Assembly: GCF_002934455.1 (NCBI RefSeq)
Contig: NZ_PTIR01000027.1
Span: 1-64,000, forward strand
Length of the DNA stretch: 64,000 bases
Direction: 5' to 3'
Source of the DNA: Trinickia symbiotica
GTDB lineage: Bacteria > Pseudomonadota > Gammaproteobacteria > Burkholderiales > Burkholderiaceae
This document shows positions 38,938 through 47,307 of the stretch, in pieces. Numbering within the stretch: position 1 is the first letter of the stretch; the number at the start of each line of letters is the position of its first letter. The position numbers and the translations under genes were made by a program. The notes below the pieces were generated by a model. The model did no database searches. It saw only the letters and a program-made list of their open reading frames with translations, and was not told the DNA's origin.

Positions 38938-39806
38938 CTATCCACCCAACTTCGACGCCAGAATGGCGTGGGGCATCAACAATGCCCCGATATCCCGGAT
39001 CACACCAGCAAGGTCACCGGGGTTGAAAGCGACGTCACCGATAAATGCGTTCCATTGACTTTGCCTTTTCTCATCGTCAGCGAATGCGTGCGTGAGGGCA
39101 TCTGGCAGCTCGATAGGAACCGGTGTGCCACGACGTGCGAAAGTCGCAGCGATCGCCCGCGCCAATCGGTCTCCTTCAAATCCGAATGATCGGCTGAGAA
39201 TCCAGAGGTCATAGAAATCCTTCAGCCGACTGTTCGCGTGCCCTACGCCACCATCGCCTGAAACTTCTCGGCGATAACCGTTTCCCGCGCAGAGGCGCGC
39301 AGACGTGGCATCGGAAAATCCAGCAGTGACGGATAATCCAGCATCTCCGTGCCCGGCTCCAACGCATCGCCAAATCCAACGTCGATGGTCACCGCGATCC
39401 GAGCACCGCCGATCGATGCCGCCGTTCTCAATCTAATGCCGCCATACTCTGTCTCTTCGCGGATACGATCGACGCGAAGTGCGTCGACGTCAAAGGCAAC
39501 GCCGTCATCGACAGCTTGGCACAGAATCTCGCGAAAGGTGTCAACCATCTGCCCTGGATTCGAATCGCCAAAACCCAGCAGGTCGAGGTCACGCGTCCCA
39601 CGGTAGGGATCATCGAACCAGCTCATCAATAGCATGCCCCCCTTCAGCACGAAACGGTCAGCGTGGCGGGATCGACTTAGCCGAAACAGAAGGCGTTCCA
39701 GAGCGAAACGCGTGAGCACCAGATCGAAGCTCTGGCCGTTCGCCTTCGAAAGCTGCAGCAATCTCGCGCGGACCGACGCCGCAATATTCCTGAGCTCCTT
39801 AGCCAT
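38938..39806 (-). pseudogene. AbiEii-type toxin (nucleotidyltransferase), frameshifted
   Basis: The family is the nucleotidyltransferase toxin of type IV AbiE toxin-antitoxin systems. The first frame, 187 codons, starts MAKELRNIAASVRARLLQLS and has the core FVLKGGMLLMSWFDDPYRGT followed by DLDL. It hits a stop at 39243. The family sequence resumes in another frame at once (ANSRLKDFYDLWILSRSFGF) and runs to 38938. One missing base near 39245 explains this; the restored protein would have about 289 residues. The intact antitoxin gene overlaps its start by 8 bp. A sequencing error cannot be excluded. Confidence 0.8.
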
Positions 39807-40416
39807 TGGCGGTCAGTGCCTCCAGATATGGCCGAATCACCGTAGCGACGCCCCCACGCTCCGCCTCGCGAGCGATTGCACCGGGAGTTGCCTTGCGTTG
39901 ATGAAGTGCCTCCTGCAGCCCTTCGATCGCCACCGGAATGCCGATTTTGTTCCGGTGTCGGAAGCAGTCCGCGATGGTCTTGGCAACGCCGAATACCTTA
40001 ACGGGGACGCCTTCGACTACGTGGATCTCCACCCCCTGAGTAAGAAGGCTTTCAGTGAAGCGCACGATGCGCAGAGGCGTGTCCCCAGCCGTGGGCGCCC
40101 AGTCTTTCACACCGATCGCCATCCATACCTTGCTCGGAAGACGGTCGGTGAGCCCGTGATATGCAAGCGCAGACACCAGGCAAACCACCCCTTTTGGTAG
40201 CCGCTTCGCGACCTCCGCCAACGTATGATTTGCATCGAGCGCAGCGTCCGGCAGCTGATAAAGTCCGCGATCAAGGCGGAGCGCTTCCCCGGCTCTCTCC
40301 ATGCGGCTCACTGTCGCTGCAGTTATACCGGCATCCCGAAATTCAGAAAGACGCACGATCCCCTGCGCCTCCAGCAAGGCGCGTGCGATCTCGCGTTGTG
40401 TCCGGGGCACTGGCAT
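39799..40416 (-). CDS. AbiEi-type antitoxin of type IV TA system
   Basis: This 205-residue protein has an N-terminal winged HTH (REIARALLEAQGIVRLSEFR, then TVSRMERAGEALRLDRGLYQ) and an AbiEi C-terminal domain (VCLVSALAYHGLTDRLPSKV, VFGVAKTIADCFRHRNKIG). Such antitoxins repress their own operon and counter AbiEii toxin activity. The frame is open to its full length while the toxin downstream is broken. Dyads lie just before its ATG. Lower GC than the core genes suggests transfer. Confidence 0.9.
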   Translation of the reverse strand: MPVPRTQREIARALLEAQGIVRLSEFRDAGITAATVSRMERAGEALRLDRGLYQLPDAALDANHTLAEVAKRLPKGVVCLVSALAYHGLTDRLPSKVWMAIGVKDWAPTAGDTPLRIVRFTESLLTQGVEIHVVEGVPVKVFGVAKTIADCFRHRNKIGIPVAIEGLQEALHQRKATPGAIAREAERGGVATVIRPYLEALTANG

Positions 40417-40417
40417 T

Positions 40418-40467
40418 GATACAAAGTCTCGGATAGCAGCAACTATCGTTCTAGGATTTGTATCCTA
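40418..40467. promoter_or_regulatory. inverted repeats before the first AbiEi gene
   Basis: GATACAA (40418-40424) and TTGTATC (40458-40464) form one inverted pair, and TAGGAT-TTGT-ATCCTA (40452-40467) is a perfect local dyad. AbiEi antitoxins are known to bind inverted repeats in their own promoter, so this is a likely operator. Confidence 0.55.
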
Positions 40468-40511
40468 CAGTAATGACGCGCCGGTCGGTGCATCGTAGGC
40501 AAACTGCAACA

Positions 40512-41042
40512 TCACTCGGCAGATTGGTCGGCACGCGCTCGCACGTCGGCAGCAGTGGCAATCGGCAACATGATGAATTCGCGCTCGGGCATTTCGAGAA
40601 ACGACTGCCGAAACGGCAGATAGAGTTGCACGATCCACTGCGCGCCGTCCTTGCGACCGGCGTACGGATGGAAGATCTCCCCGTCATGCGCGCAGCGATC
40701 AAAGCGCAGCACACCCTCGTGCGGATAGCGCGCGCTAGCCTCCTCGAAGCGAGCCTTCATCATGTGGTTGACGACATCGCCCGGATAGCCCGGATGTCCC
40801 GATGTATCGACCTCCTCGATCGCCGCGAGAATGGCATCTTCCTCTGTGAGGTGGCAGCGCTCGATCTCGTGCTCGTCGAACACCACTTCCTTGGCAACGT
40901 ACGGGGGCCCTCGGTACCAATTCGGATCGTTGTGGTCAAGCCGGACAGCCACGATCGTGCGCGCGCCTACATCGGTACAGCGCCAACGGAATCCGGCCAG
41001 GCCAAGAAATTCGAGGCCAATAAAGAAATCTGCGTGCTTCAT
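40512..41042 (-). CDS. unrecognised 176-residue protein in accessory segment
   Basis: The protein starts MKHADFFIGLEFLGLAGFRW and ends IATAADVRARADQSAE. It contains several aromatic and acidic clusters, including HNDPNWYRGPPYVAKEVVFD and GHPGYPGDVVNHMMKARFEE. It has no membrane helix, signal peptide or named catalytic motif. It looks like a compact cytosolic alpha/beta protein. It is upstream of, and parallel to, the first AbiEi/AbiEii pair but separated by 95 bp including the dyads. I do not recognise its family; similar proteins may be carried on mobile elements. Confidence 0.65.
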   Translation of the reverse strand: MKHADFFIGLEFLGLAGFRWRCTDVGARTIVAVRLDHNDPNWYRGPPYVAKEVVFDEHEIERCHLTEEDAILAAIEEVDTSGHPGYPGDVVNHMMKARFEEASARYPHEGVLRFDRCAHDGEIFHPYAGRKDGAQWIVQLYLPFRQSFLEMPEREFIMLPIATAADVRARADQSAE

Positions 41043-41276
41043 AGCGATCGACGGGAATTGTTTGCTTCAGAAGGAGCCGCGGATCACCGATGGTGACTGC
41101 GGGACACTCAACCAATGTATCCTCGCATCGTGAAGGCCAGCGCATTTCCCGACATTTCTAGGACTTCTACCGCCCACTCACGACGCATTCCGAGCGTCAC
41201 ATCCTGGTCTGCCGCTTCTGCCTTGCGTTGCCGTCGCTGAGATGGATCTCGTCTTCCCGGTGCCAAACGTCAAAGA

Positions 41277-41421
41277 GGCGTCCCGTGGCAGATCACTCCA
41301 CGCGCCCTGATGACCACGATCGCCCGATCCTGATCGAGCGGCGGCCAAGCGCGCGTTCGAATCCATGATGGACATGTGCAAGATCGACATAGCTGCGATT
41401 GAAGCGGCTCGGCGCGGCTGA
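41277..41421 (+). pseudogene. C-terminal remnant of a VOC (PhnB-like) protein
   Basis: The sequence encodes GVPWQITPRALMTTIA, then an extra C at about 41325, then DPDRAAAKRAFESMMDMCKI followed by DIAAIEAARRG and a stop. This is the tail of the VOC family annotated as 3-demethylubiquinone-9 3-methyltransferase-like. No start or N-terminal part is found upstream, so it is a frameshifted fragment. Confidence 0.75.
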
Positions 41422-41540
41422 CGCTCACAACCCAGCCCAAAGTCATGTTTGGGACGGCGAGCCTGCCTTTCTCCATTGATACGGTACACCGGGAACAGCA
41501 TGTCCGGCCCGATACAATGGTTCTCCCGCAAGTAGGGAAA

Positions 41541-42403
41541 TCATGGCCCGGGCCAATCTATCAGCCCGATCCTGAATTCAGCCAGCAGGTTCTCAATCGC
41601 ACCTACCGGATCATCGGAGCGAGACTCGCCTCGGAGCATATGCATTACCAGCCGATCATGCAGTTCGGGATCGGCCAGGATGCGGACGATCTGTTGCTTG
41701 CTTTCCGCAGAAGCGATAGATGCTATATCGAGTCCGAGCAATCTCGGGCCGGCGCGCTCGAATACATAATCGCACGCCGCCAGCAACGGCAACTCTTCTC
41801 CATAAAGCTGTCGACGTTGCCCGCAGCAGCATAGTTTTCTAGCAGATACCGGAAATCCACCGCGTCTTTCGGGTTGGACTGTCCGCGGTCCAGCCACGCG
41901 ATCAATTTCGTCATCACGAGACCCGGTATCGACGCAACGGGGATATCGCAATGATCTCCGATGCGTACAGTCACCGCACTATCCAGCGCTTCGGCGTAGC
42001 CCGCCACATTCATCACGACGGCCATATCCGGCGGCCATGCCACCTGCGAGGGAGAAATCTCGACACCGCCGAACGGAACCAGATCCACCGGAAAGCCCTC
42101 TCCAATCGCTGGCGAATAGTGAAGTCGATGCGCAATCTTCGCGTCCGCATGGAAGGTCGGCTCATGAAGAAGCGCAGTTCTGAGCGCTTCGAACGCCGGC
42201 CAGCTCTCGATGGCCATGGCGAAATCGATGTCGGGACTGGCGCGGTTAAGAGGGAAGCCATGAAGGTGGTACATCAAAATATCGCGCGCTGTCGCACCGA
42301 CAACGAAGTACCGCAGGTTCGTCAGCCGGGCCACGCGATCCATAATGATCAGCACAGCCTGCTTTCCTTCCGGCAGCGGCCTCTTTAGATGTATCGCCGT
42401 CAT
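41541..42403 (-). pseudogene. second AbiEii-like nucleotidyltransferase, frameshifted
   Basis: The N-terminal frame starts MTAIHLKRPLPEGKQAVLII and has the transferase core YFVVGATARDILMYHLHGFP and SPDIDFAMAIES. It is read until NVDSFMEK, after which the family-like continuation GEELPLLAACDYVFERAGPR lies in another frame, ending at 41541. One T missing from a TTTT run near 41804-41806 (seen as AAA on the plus strand) would restore about 287 residues. The start overlaps the upstream antitoxin-like stop by four bases. Confidence 0.78.
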
Positions 42404-43482
42404 TCGGCCTGCTCCAATTGGTCGCGAATCAACGCCGCCGCCTCCGCGTTGCGAGGTTCCCTCGTACGCTGAAGATCTGCATACACGAGCAAAGGTGGCG
42501 CCGTCAGCTGTTCCGTCCGTGTGTCGTCGAGATGCCAGAAGGCATCGATGATTTCCAGCGTGCCAGCGGAATCAGCACGCAAGCGGTGGTGCTTCGCCAG
42601 CGCCATCGTTACGGCCGGTCTTGCCGCGGGTTCGACATAGAGTGTTTGTGAGCCCGGCCGAAGCTGTCCAGTCAGTTTTGCAGCAGCCACTTCCCCGCTC
42701 CACCATGCTTGCCCCGCAGGAAGTTCCGCTTGCTGCCACCACGATGGATCGCCCACCGCAAACCGTTGTACGTTGAGCTTGGGCAGCAGGCGAAGCGAAT
42801 AGTTGATAGCCCACTCGTCCCTCAGGGCGGCAGGATCGAGCAATCGCCGGTCATCCGTGCCCGCCAGCAGACCACGTTCACGTAGGTCGTCGAATACGCT
42901 GCCAACAGTACCAAGTGCCACACCCGCCGACGACGCGATTTCTCGGTACGGACGGTTGACCAGTTCGGGAGCGGATAACAACACAAAAATCATCCTGAGC
43001 GCAGAGGCACTCGCGGAGATGGCGGGCCTTCCTGATCTCGAGGCGAGACGCCGGATGTCCTGATTCGCGGACCTGCCTGTCACGAGAATGTACTGGCCAG
43101 GCGCATGCACATACAGATTACCGGCGAGGTCGATGAACTGTAGGCCTTGTTCGACACACTCATCCGCTAACGCAGGTGTCAGATAGGTAGTGGCCAAAAG
43201 GATCGGAAAATCCGCGGTGGCGCTTTTCGCAACGACGGCTCTCACGTCCTCCCGCGATCTTATCCGATTGCGGGACGCGAGCACGTATGGCTGGGTGGTA
43301 CCGTTCACCTCCAGGGTGACCTTCGCTTCACTAGCCGACGCAGCGCTTCGGCGACGCGGGCGGAAGTCGATGACACGCAGGGGGACGCCGAGACGTCCGG
43401 TGGCCGCATTGACGAGCCGTCTGAGCAGCGCTTCCGTTGGCCTGTCGAAGCTCGCGAGATCGTACTGGTTGCCGTTGTTCAT
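42400..43482 (-). CDS. AbiEi-like regulator/antitoxin of the second locus
   Basis: This protein of about 360 residues starts MNNGNQYDLASFDRPTEALL. The middle contains a winged-HTH-like segment (VNRPYREIASSAGVALGTVG then SVFDDLRERGLLAG) and the C-terminal half an AbiEi-type region. It belongs to the longer class often annotated as type IV TA AbiEi family. It is intact and overlaps the nucleotidyltransferase start (ATGA). An alternative start is at 43512. Repeats before it suggest autoregulation. Confidence 0.75.
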   Translation of the reverse strand: MNNGNQYDLASFDRPTEALLRRLVNAATGRLGVPLRVIDFRPRRRSAASASEAKVTLEVNGTTQPYVLASRNRIRSREDVRAVVAKSATADFPILLATTYLTPALADECVEQGLQFIDLAGNLYVHAPGQYILVTGRSANQDIRRLASRSGRPAISASASALRMIFVLLSAPELVNRPYREIASSAGVALGTVGSVFDDLRERGLLAGTDDRRLLDPAALRDEWAINYSLRLLPKLNVQRFAVGDPSWWQQAELPAGQAWWSGEVAAAKLTGQLRPGSQTLYVEPAARPAVTMALAKHHRLRADSAGTLEIIDAFWHLDDTRTEQLTAPPLLVYADLQRTREPRNAEAAALIRDQLEQAE

Positions 43483-43528
43483 AAATCTCGTTTGTTCATA
43501 GCCATTGAACACCCGAATATTATGAACA
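43475..43528. promoter_or_regulatory. TTGTTCATA repeats before the second AbiEi-like gene
   Basis: TTGTTCATA occurs at 43475-43483 and 43492-43500 (17 bp apart), and its inverse TATGAACA at 43521-43528. The first copy overlaps the probable start codon. The set looks like an operator array for the adjacent DNA-binding protein. Confidence 0.6.
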
Positions 43529-43638
43529 TAAAGCGCAGCTCGTTCAACTTTTTCTCTTGTTCACATTTTTCGAACGACATGGGATCCTGAACGAACGCCC
43601 CGCCTCTAGCGACCAAGTCGCGCCTGGATCGCGGGCGA

Positions 43639-43896
43639 TCAGGCAGCGTCAGGCTGCCGCTCCGGCGCCGCATCCACAAACGCCTTTACTCGCGACGCAT
43701 TTGCGTTGATTCGCGCTATGGTCGGATAGGGAGTCAGATCTGTTTCGAATCGTTGGGCGTTATACACCTGTGGTACCAGGCAGAGATCGGCTAATGTTGG
43801 ACTGTCGCCATAGCAGAACGCGCCAGTGCGCGAATCTTTAGATAACTTGGCTTCGAGTGAAGCGAAACCCAACTCGACCCAGTGGCGATACCACGC
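43639..43896 (-). pseudogene. maleylacetoacetate isomerase (MaiA) C-terminal fragment
   Basis: Reading begins abruptly at WYRHWVELGFASLEAKLSKD and continues through YGDSPTLADLCLVPQVYNAQ to the stop. This is the C-terminal helical half of a zeta-class glutathione transferase. The thioredoxin-like N-terminal half is absent. The fragment joins directly to an ilvB fragment near 43897. Confidence 0.85.
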
Positions 43897-44372
43897 ACCA
43901 GAAACACCTGCTTGGCGCACGCCGACATGATGTTGAACACGGGCGCTTCCTGGAAGGCGTCGCTGCCGATCGCGGCACGCGGCACCTGCCCGCAGATGAG
44001 GACCACCGGGACCGAATCGCCATTGCAGTCGGCGACGGGCGTCACCGCATTGGTCGCGCCGGGACCCGACGTCACCATGAACACGCCGACCTTTCCGCTC
44101 GCGCGTGCGTACCCCGCGGCCATGAAACCCGCGGTCTGTTCGTTGGCGGGTACGACGAGGTTGATCTGACGCTGGGGCTCGTCGGCGTGCAGTTCGTTGA
44201 AACGAAACACCGCGTCGTAGGTCGGCAGGATCGCGCCGCCGCTATAGCCGAACGCGGTATTGACACCCTGTTCACTAAGTACGCGCAAGATGATGTCGGC
44301 GCCCGACATCGGTTCGCCGGAAAGCGGCGCTTTCTGGGAGCTTTCTCGAGCAGATTTCGGGTTCTGGGTCAT
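43897..44372 (-). pseudogene. acetolactate synthase large subunit (IlvB) N-terminal fragment
   Basis: The frame starts MTQNPKSARESSQKAPLSGE and carries the start of the TPP enzyme: GADIILRVLSEQGVNTAFGY, PANEQTAGFMAAGYARASGK and FMVTSGPGATNAVTPVADCN. It stops matching after ACAKQVFLV, about residue 158 of about 590, where maiA sequence begins. The core motifs for cofactor binding are missing, so it cannot be active. Confidence 0.88.
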
Positions 44373-44666
44373 ACCTGGCTCGCACGGAAACGGGCGCTGA
44401 TGCGATCAGCGGCCAAACACAACGGATCATTTCCCTTCCGACTCAAGAACAGCGTATGTCCCCTACCAGCTCGTGGGCGACAGCTTTAGCGGGTTCTCCG
44501 CATGAAGCACAGTCCACCCGGCACGCTTTGACGTGCGCCTGGAAATACCGTGAGAAAGGGTTCCAAGGATTCTGACAACGATTGAAGCGGCGCGCGTCAG
44601 CAATAAGGTTGTTTATGGGCCAGGATGCATCGCATCCGGGCCACCGCGGCTGACGGCTGACCGTTC

Positions 44667-44867
44667 CTACCATTCGGCAATGCCCACGTCCATGTCCTCG
44701 TCGTAGAAAGCAACGAGAAACTCTTCGGGCATCAACCATGAATCGACGCTCACGGTTTGCGCGCCAATATCCACATCGACCTTCGCGTCGGCGTCTACGG
44801 ACTTCATCGCATGCACGATCGTCGCGAGATCGTCCGTGCGGATTTCAGTTTTCATCGCGAACTTCAT
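44667..44867 (-). CDS. small HMA-fold-like protein lacking the CxxC motif
   Basis: This 66-residue protein starts MKFAMKTEIRTDDLATIVHA. Its pattern (strand, helix IVHAMKSVD, strand AKVDVDIGAQTVSVD, helix, strand) resembles heavy-metal-associated copper chaperones. The place of the usual MxCxxC is DDLATIV, and no cysteine is present anywhere. GAGGTGAGAA precedes the ATG. It is acidic (about one residue in five is Asp/Glu). If the resemblance is right, it no longer binds metal in the usual way. Confidence 0.6.
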   Translation of the reverse strand: MKFAMKTEIRTDDLATIVHAMKSVDADAKVDVDIGAQTVSVDSWLMPEEFLVAFYDEDMDVGIAEW

Positions 44868-44929
44868 TTCTCACCTCGCTGTCTCGATAACTGGTTCAGG
44901 TAACTATAGGATTTGCTCGATGCCTTGAG

Positions 44930-46210
44930 TCAATCTGCGTTTGATGGGATCCGGCCCGCGGACTCGCGAGGCGCGCCGATCCAGTGGATGGCGGCAGCCA
45001 CGATGCCAAGTGCGACACCGAAGGCGACGATGCCCGACCAGCCAAAGCGGCTCATGAGCCAGCCGCTGACGGTCGCGCCGATTGCGCCGCCGAAAAAGGT
45101 TGCCGTCATATAAAGGCTGTTGATTCGGCCTTGCGCTTTCGGATCGACCGAGAATGCGCGAGTCTGGTTGGAAACGAGACCAGACTGCACGCCGATATCG
45201 AGCACGATCACGCCCACGATCAGCAGCGTGAGCGAGGTTGCCGCGCCGGAGAGAAGCACGTAGGCAAGCGTCGCGATGCCGATACTGGCGCCGATGACCT
45301 TGCGAAAGCCGACGCGGTCGGTGGCATTGCCACCCAGCGATGCGGCGAATGCACCGGCCGCGCCGATGATGCCGAAGCCGCCCGCCCAGGCGCTGCCGAG
45401 ATGCCACGGTCCGCTCTTGAGCAGCGCGGCAAGATTGACCCAGAAGGCGTTGAAACAGGCCCACAGCAACGCCTGGATGATCATCGATTCGCGAATCGGA
45501 CGATTGTCGCGAACGAGCGGCCACAGCGAAGCGAGCAGACGCCCATACGAAAGATTCGTCGAAGGCACGCCCTTCGGCAGCAGCGCAGCGGCAGCGATGA
45601 AGACTGGCACCATGAACGCGGCTTCCGCGCCGTACACCGCGCGCCACCCCCACGCCGCGCCGATTACGCCTGCGATCGTGCGTCCGACCAGGATGCCGAC
45701 CATGATGCCGCTCACGACGGTGCCGACATTCCGGCCCCGCTCGCTCGGCAACGACATGACGGCGGCGAAGGGCACGAGTTGCTGTGGCACGCAACTCACG
45801 ATGCCGACCGCAAACGAAGCCGCGATCAGTGCCCAGATGCCGGGCGCAACCGCCGCCGTCGCCGCAAAAGCCAGCGCGAGTGCGATTTGCGTGAGAACGA
45901 GCTTGCGCCGGTCGAAGCGATCGCCAAGCGGCAATAGCAGCGCGAGGCCGGTCGAGAAGCCGAGCAACGCGGCGCCAGCGACGACATCGACGGCCGTGAT
46001 GTCGACCCGCAGACCCGCTGCGATAAGTGGCAGGATCGGTTGGGTGCAATAAATGTTTGTGATCACTGCGCCTGCGATGATTGCCATCATGACGATCTTG
46101 CCGCGCGATGCGACGGCGGGCGTAGCTGCACTTTCTCGGGCGCTGGGTAAGCCGCTCACGACAACCTCCGTATTCGTTGAATTTCTCCGGTCGTTACCGC
46201 GATGTGCCAC
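44930..46210 (-). CDS. MFS transporter (drug-efflux type)
   Basis: This 426-residue carrier has twelve membrane segments. The MFS loop LPLGDRFDRRKLVLTQIALA near residue 95 and the motif-C-like GTVVSGIMVGILVGRTIAGV near residue 162 are of proton-driven exporters. The N-terminal 37 residues are polar and variable. It is divergent from a LysR gene 92 bp away that may regulate it. The substrate is unknown. Confidence 0.87.
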   Translation of the reverse strand: MAHRGNDRRNSTNTEVVVSGLPSARESAATPAVASRGKIVMMAIIAGAVITNIYCTQPILPLIAAGLRVDITAVDVVAGAALLGFSTGLALLLPLGDRFDRRKLVLTQIALALAFAATAAVAPGIWALIAASFAVGIVSCVPQQLVPFAAVMSLPSERGRNVGTVVSGIMVGILVGRTIAGVIGAAWGWRAVYGAEAAFMVPVFIAAAALLPKGVPSTNLSYGRLLASLWPLVRDNRPIRESMIIQALLWACFNAFWVNLAALLKSGPWHLGSAWAGGFGIIGAAGAFAASLGGNATDRVGFRKVIGASIGIATLAYVLLSGAATSLTLLIVGVIVLDIGVQSGLVSNQTRAFSVDPKAQGRINSLYMTATFFGGAIGATVSGWLMSRFGWSGIVAFGVALGIVAAAIHWIGAPRESAGRIPSNAD

Positions 46211-46301
46211 GATCCAGATTGAGGTCGAACGTTACGCGCTTGCACTTACGAAGAGAATCCCTCACGATCAAGATTCATCCTTCCACTATTTGATAGGGTC
46301 C

Positions 46302-47222
46302 ATGAATCGCCTCGAAGCCATGGCCATCCTCGTTTCGGTCGCCGATGCGGGCAGTCTCTCGGCTGCGGCGCGGCATCTCGACATGCCGCTCGCCACTGTC
46401 AGTCGCAAGGTTGGAGAGCTGGAAGCGCACCTCAAGACGCGCCTCTTTCACCGCACGACGCGCAAGCTTTCATTGACGGAAGCCGGCGCCGCATACGTGG
46501 CCGCGTGCCGGCGCATTCTCGAAGACATCGGTGAAGCCGAGCGCGCTGCAACGGGGGAATACGCCGCGCCCAAAGGCGAACTCGTGGTCACCGCGCCCAT
46601 TGCGTTTGGCCGCTTGCACGTGGTGCCGGTGGTGGCGGAATTCCTCGCGCACTATCCGGAGATCGACATCAACCTCCTGCTGACCGATCGCGTCGTTCAT
46701 CTGATGGATGAGCACGCGGACGTCGCGGTCCGCATTGGCGAGCTGCCCGACAGCACGTTGATCGCGACGCGAGTGGGCACGGTGCGCCGGGTCATTTGCG
46801 CCAGCCCCGCCTATCTCGCGAAACACGGCGTGCCGGCCGAACCCGCGGACCTCGCCAGCCATCAATGCATTACCTTCGAGGCGCTCGCGTCGCTGCGCGC
46901 GTGGTCTTTTAGCTCGGGCAAATCGGAGCAGTCCGTGCCCGTTCATTCGCGGCTTGCCGTGAATACCGCGGACGCCGCTATCGAAGCCGCGATCCTCGGC
47001 GTCGGGCTGATACGCGTGCTGTCCTACCAGGTCGCACGCGCCGTTCGCGCCAACGAGTTGCGCGTCGTGCTCGACGCGTTTGAAGCGGCGCCGCTGCCCG
47101 TCAATCTCGTGCACGCGGGGCAAGCGCCCCTGCCGCTGAAGCTGCGCGCGTTCCTCGACTTCGCATCGCCGCGCCTGCGCGAGCGCACCGCGGGCGAACT
47201 CGTCAACGCCGTCACCGCGTGA
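46302..47222 (+). CDS. LysR-family transcriptional regulator
   Basis: This 306-residue protein starts MNRLEAMAILVSVADAGSLS, with the winged HTH in residues 1-60 (AARHLDMPLATVSRKVGELE) and a PBP2-type effector domain after residue 90. The frame is open much further upstream inside the MFS gene, but the family N-terminus fixes 46302. It is divergent from the MFS gene and probably controls it. Confidence 0.9.
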   Translation: MNRLEAMAILVSVADAGSLSAAARHLDMPLATVSRKVGELEAHLKTRLFHRTTRKLSLTEAGAAYVAACRRILEDIGEAERAATGEYAAPKGELVVTAPIAFGRLHVVPVVAEFLAHYPEIDINLLLTDRVVHLMDEHADVAVRIGELPDSTLIATRVGTVRRVICASPAYLAKHGVPAEPADLASHQCITFEALASLRAWSFSSGKSEQSVPVHSRLAVNTADAAIEAAILGVGLIRVLSYQVARAVRANELRVVLDAFEAAPLPVNLVHAGQAPLPLKLRAFLDFASPRLRERTAGELVNAVTA

Positions 47223-47307
47223 CGGCTTGAGCCGCGCACGCAAAGGCGCTGCGCTTCAAGGCGCGCCTGTCCGCCGTTTGAATTCCCCGCGTTATTGAGC
47301 GCGAGTA

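Noticed and set aside
38644-43638. Integrative element with its own integrase
   Set aside because: No recombinase, transposase or conjugation gene could be found in any frame, so only a remnant or passenger segment can be claimed.
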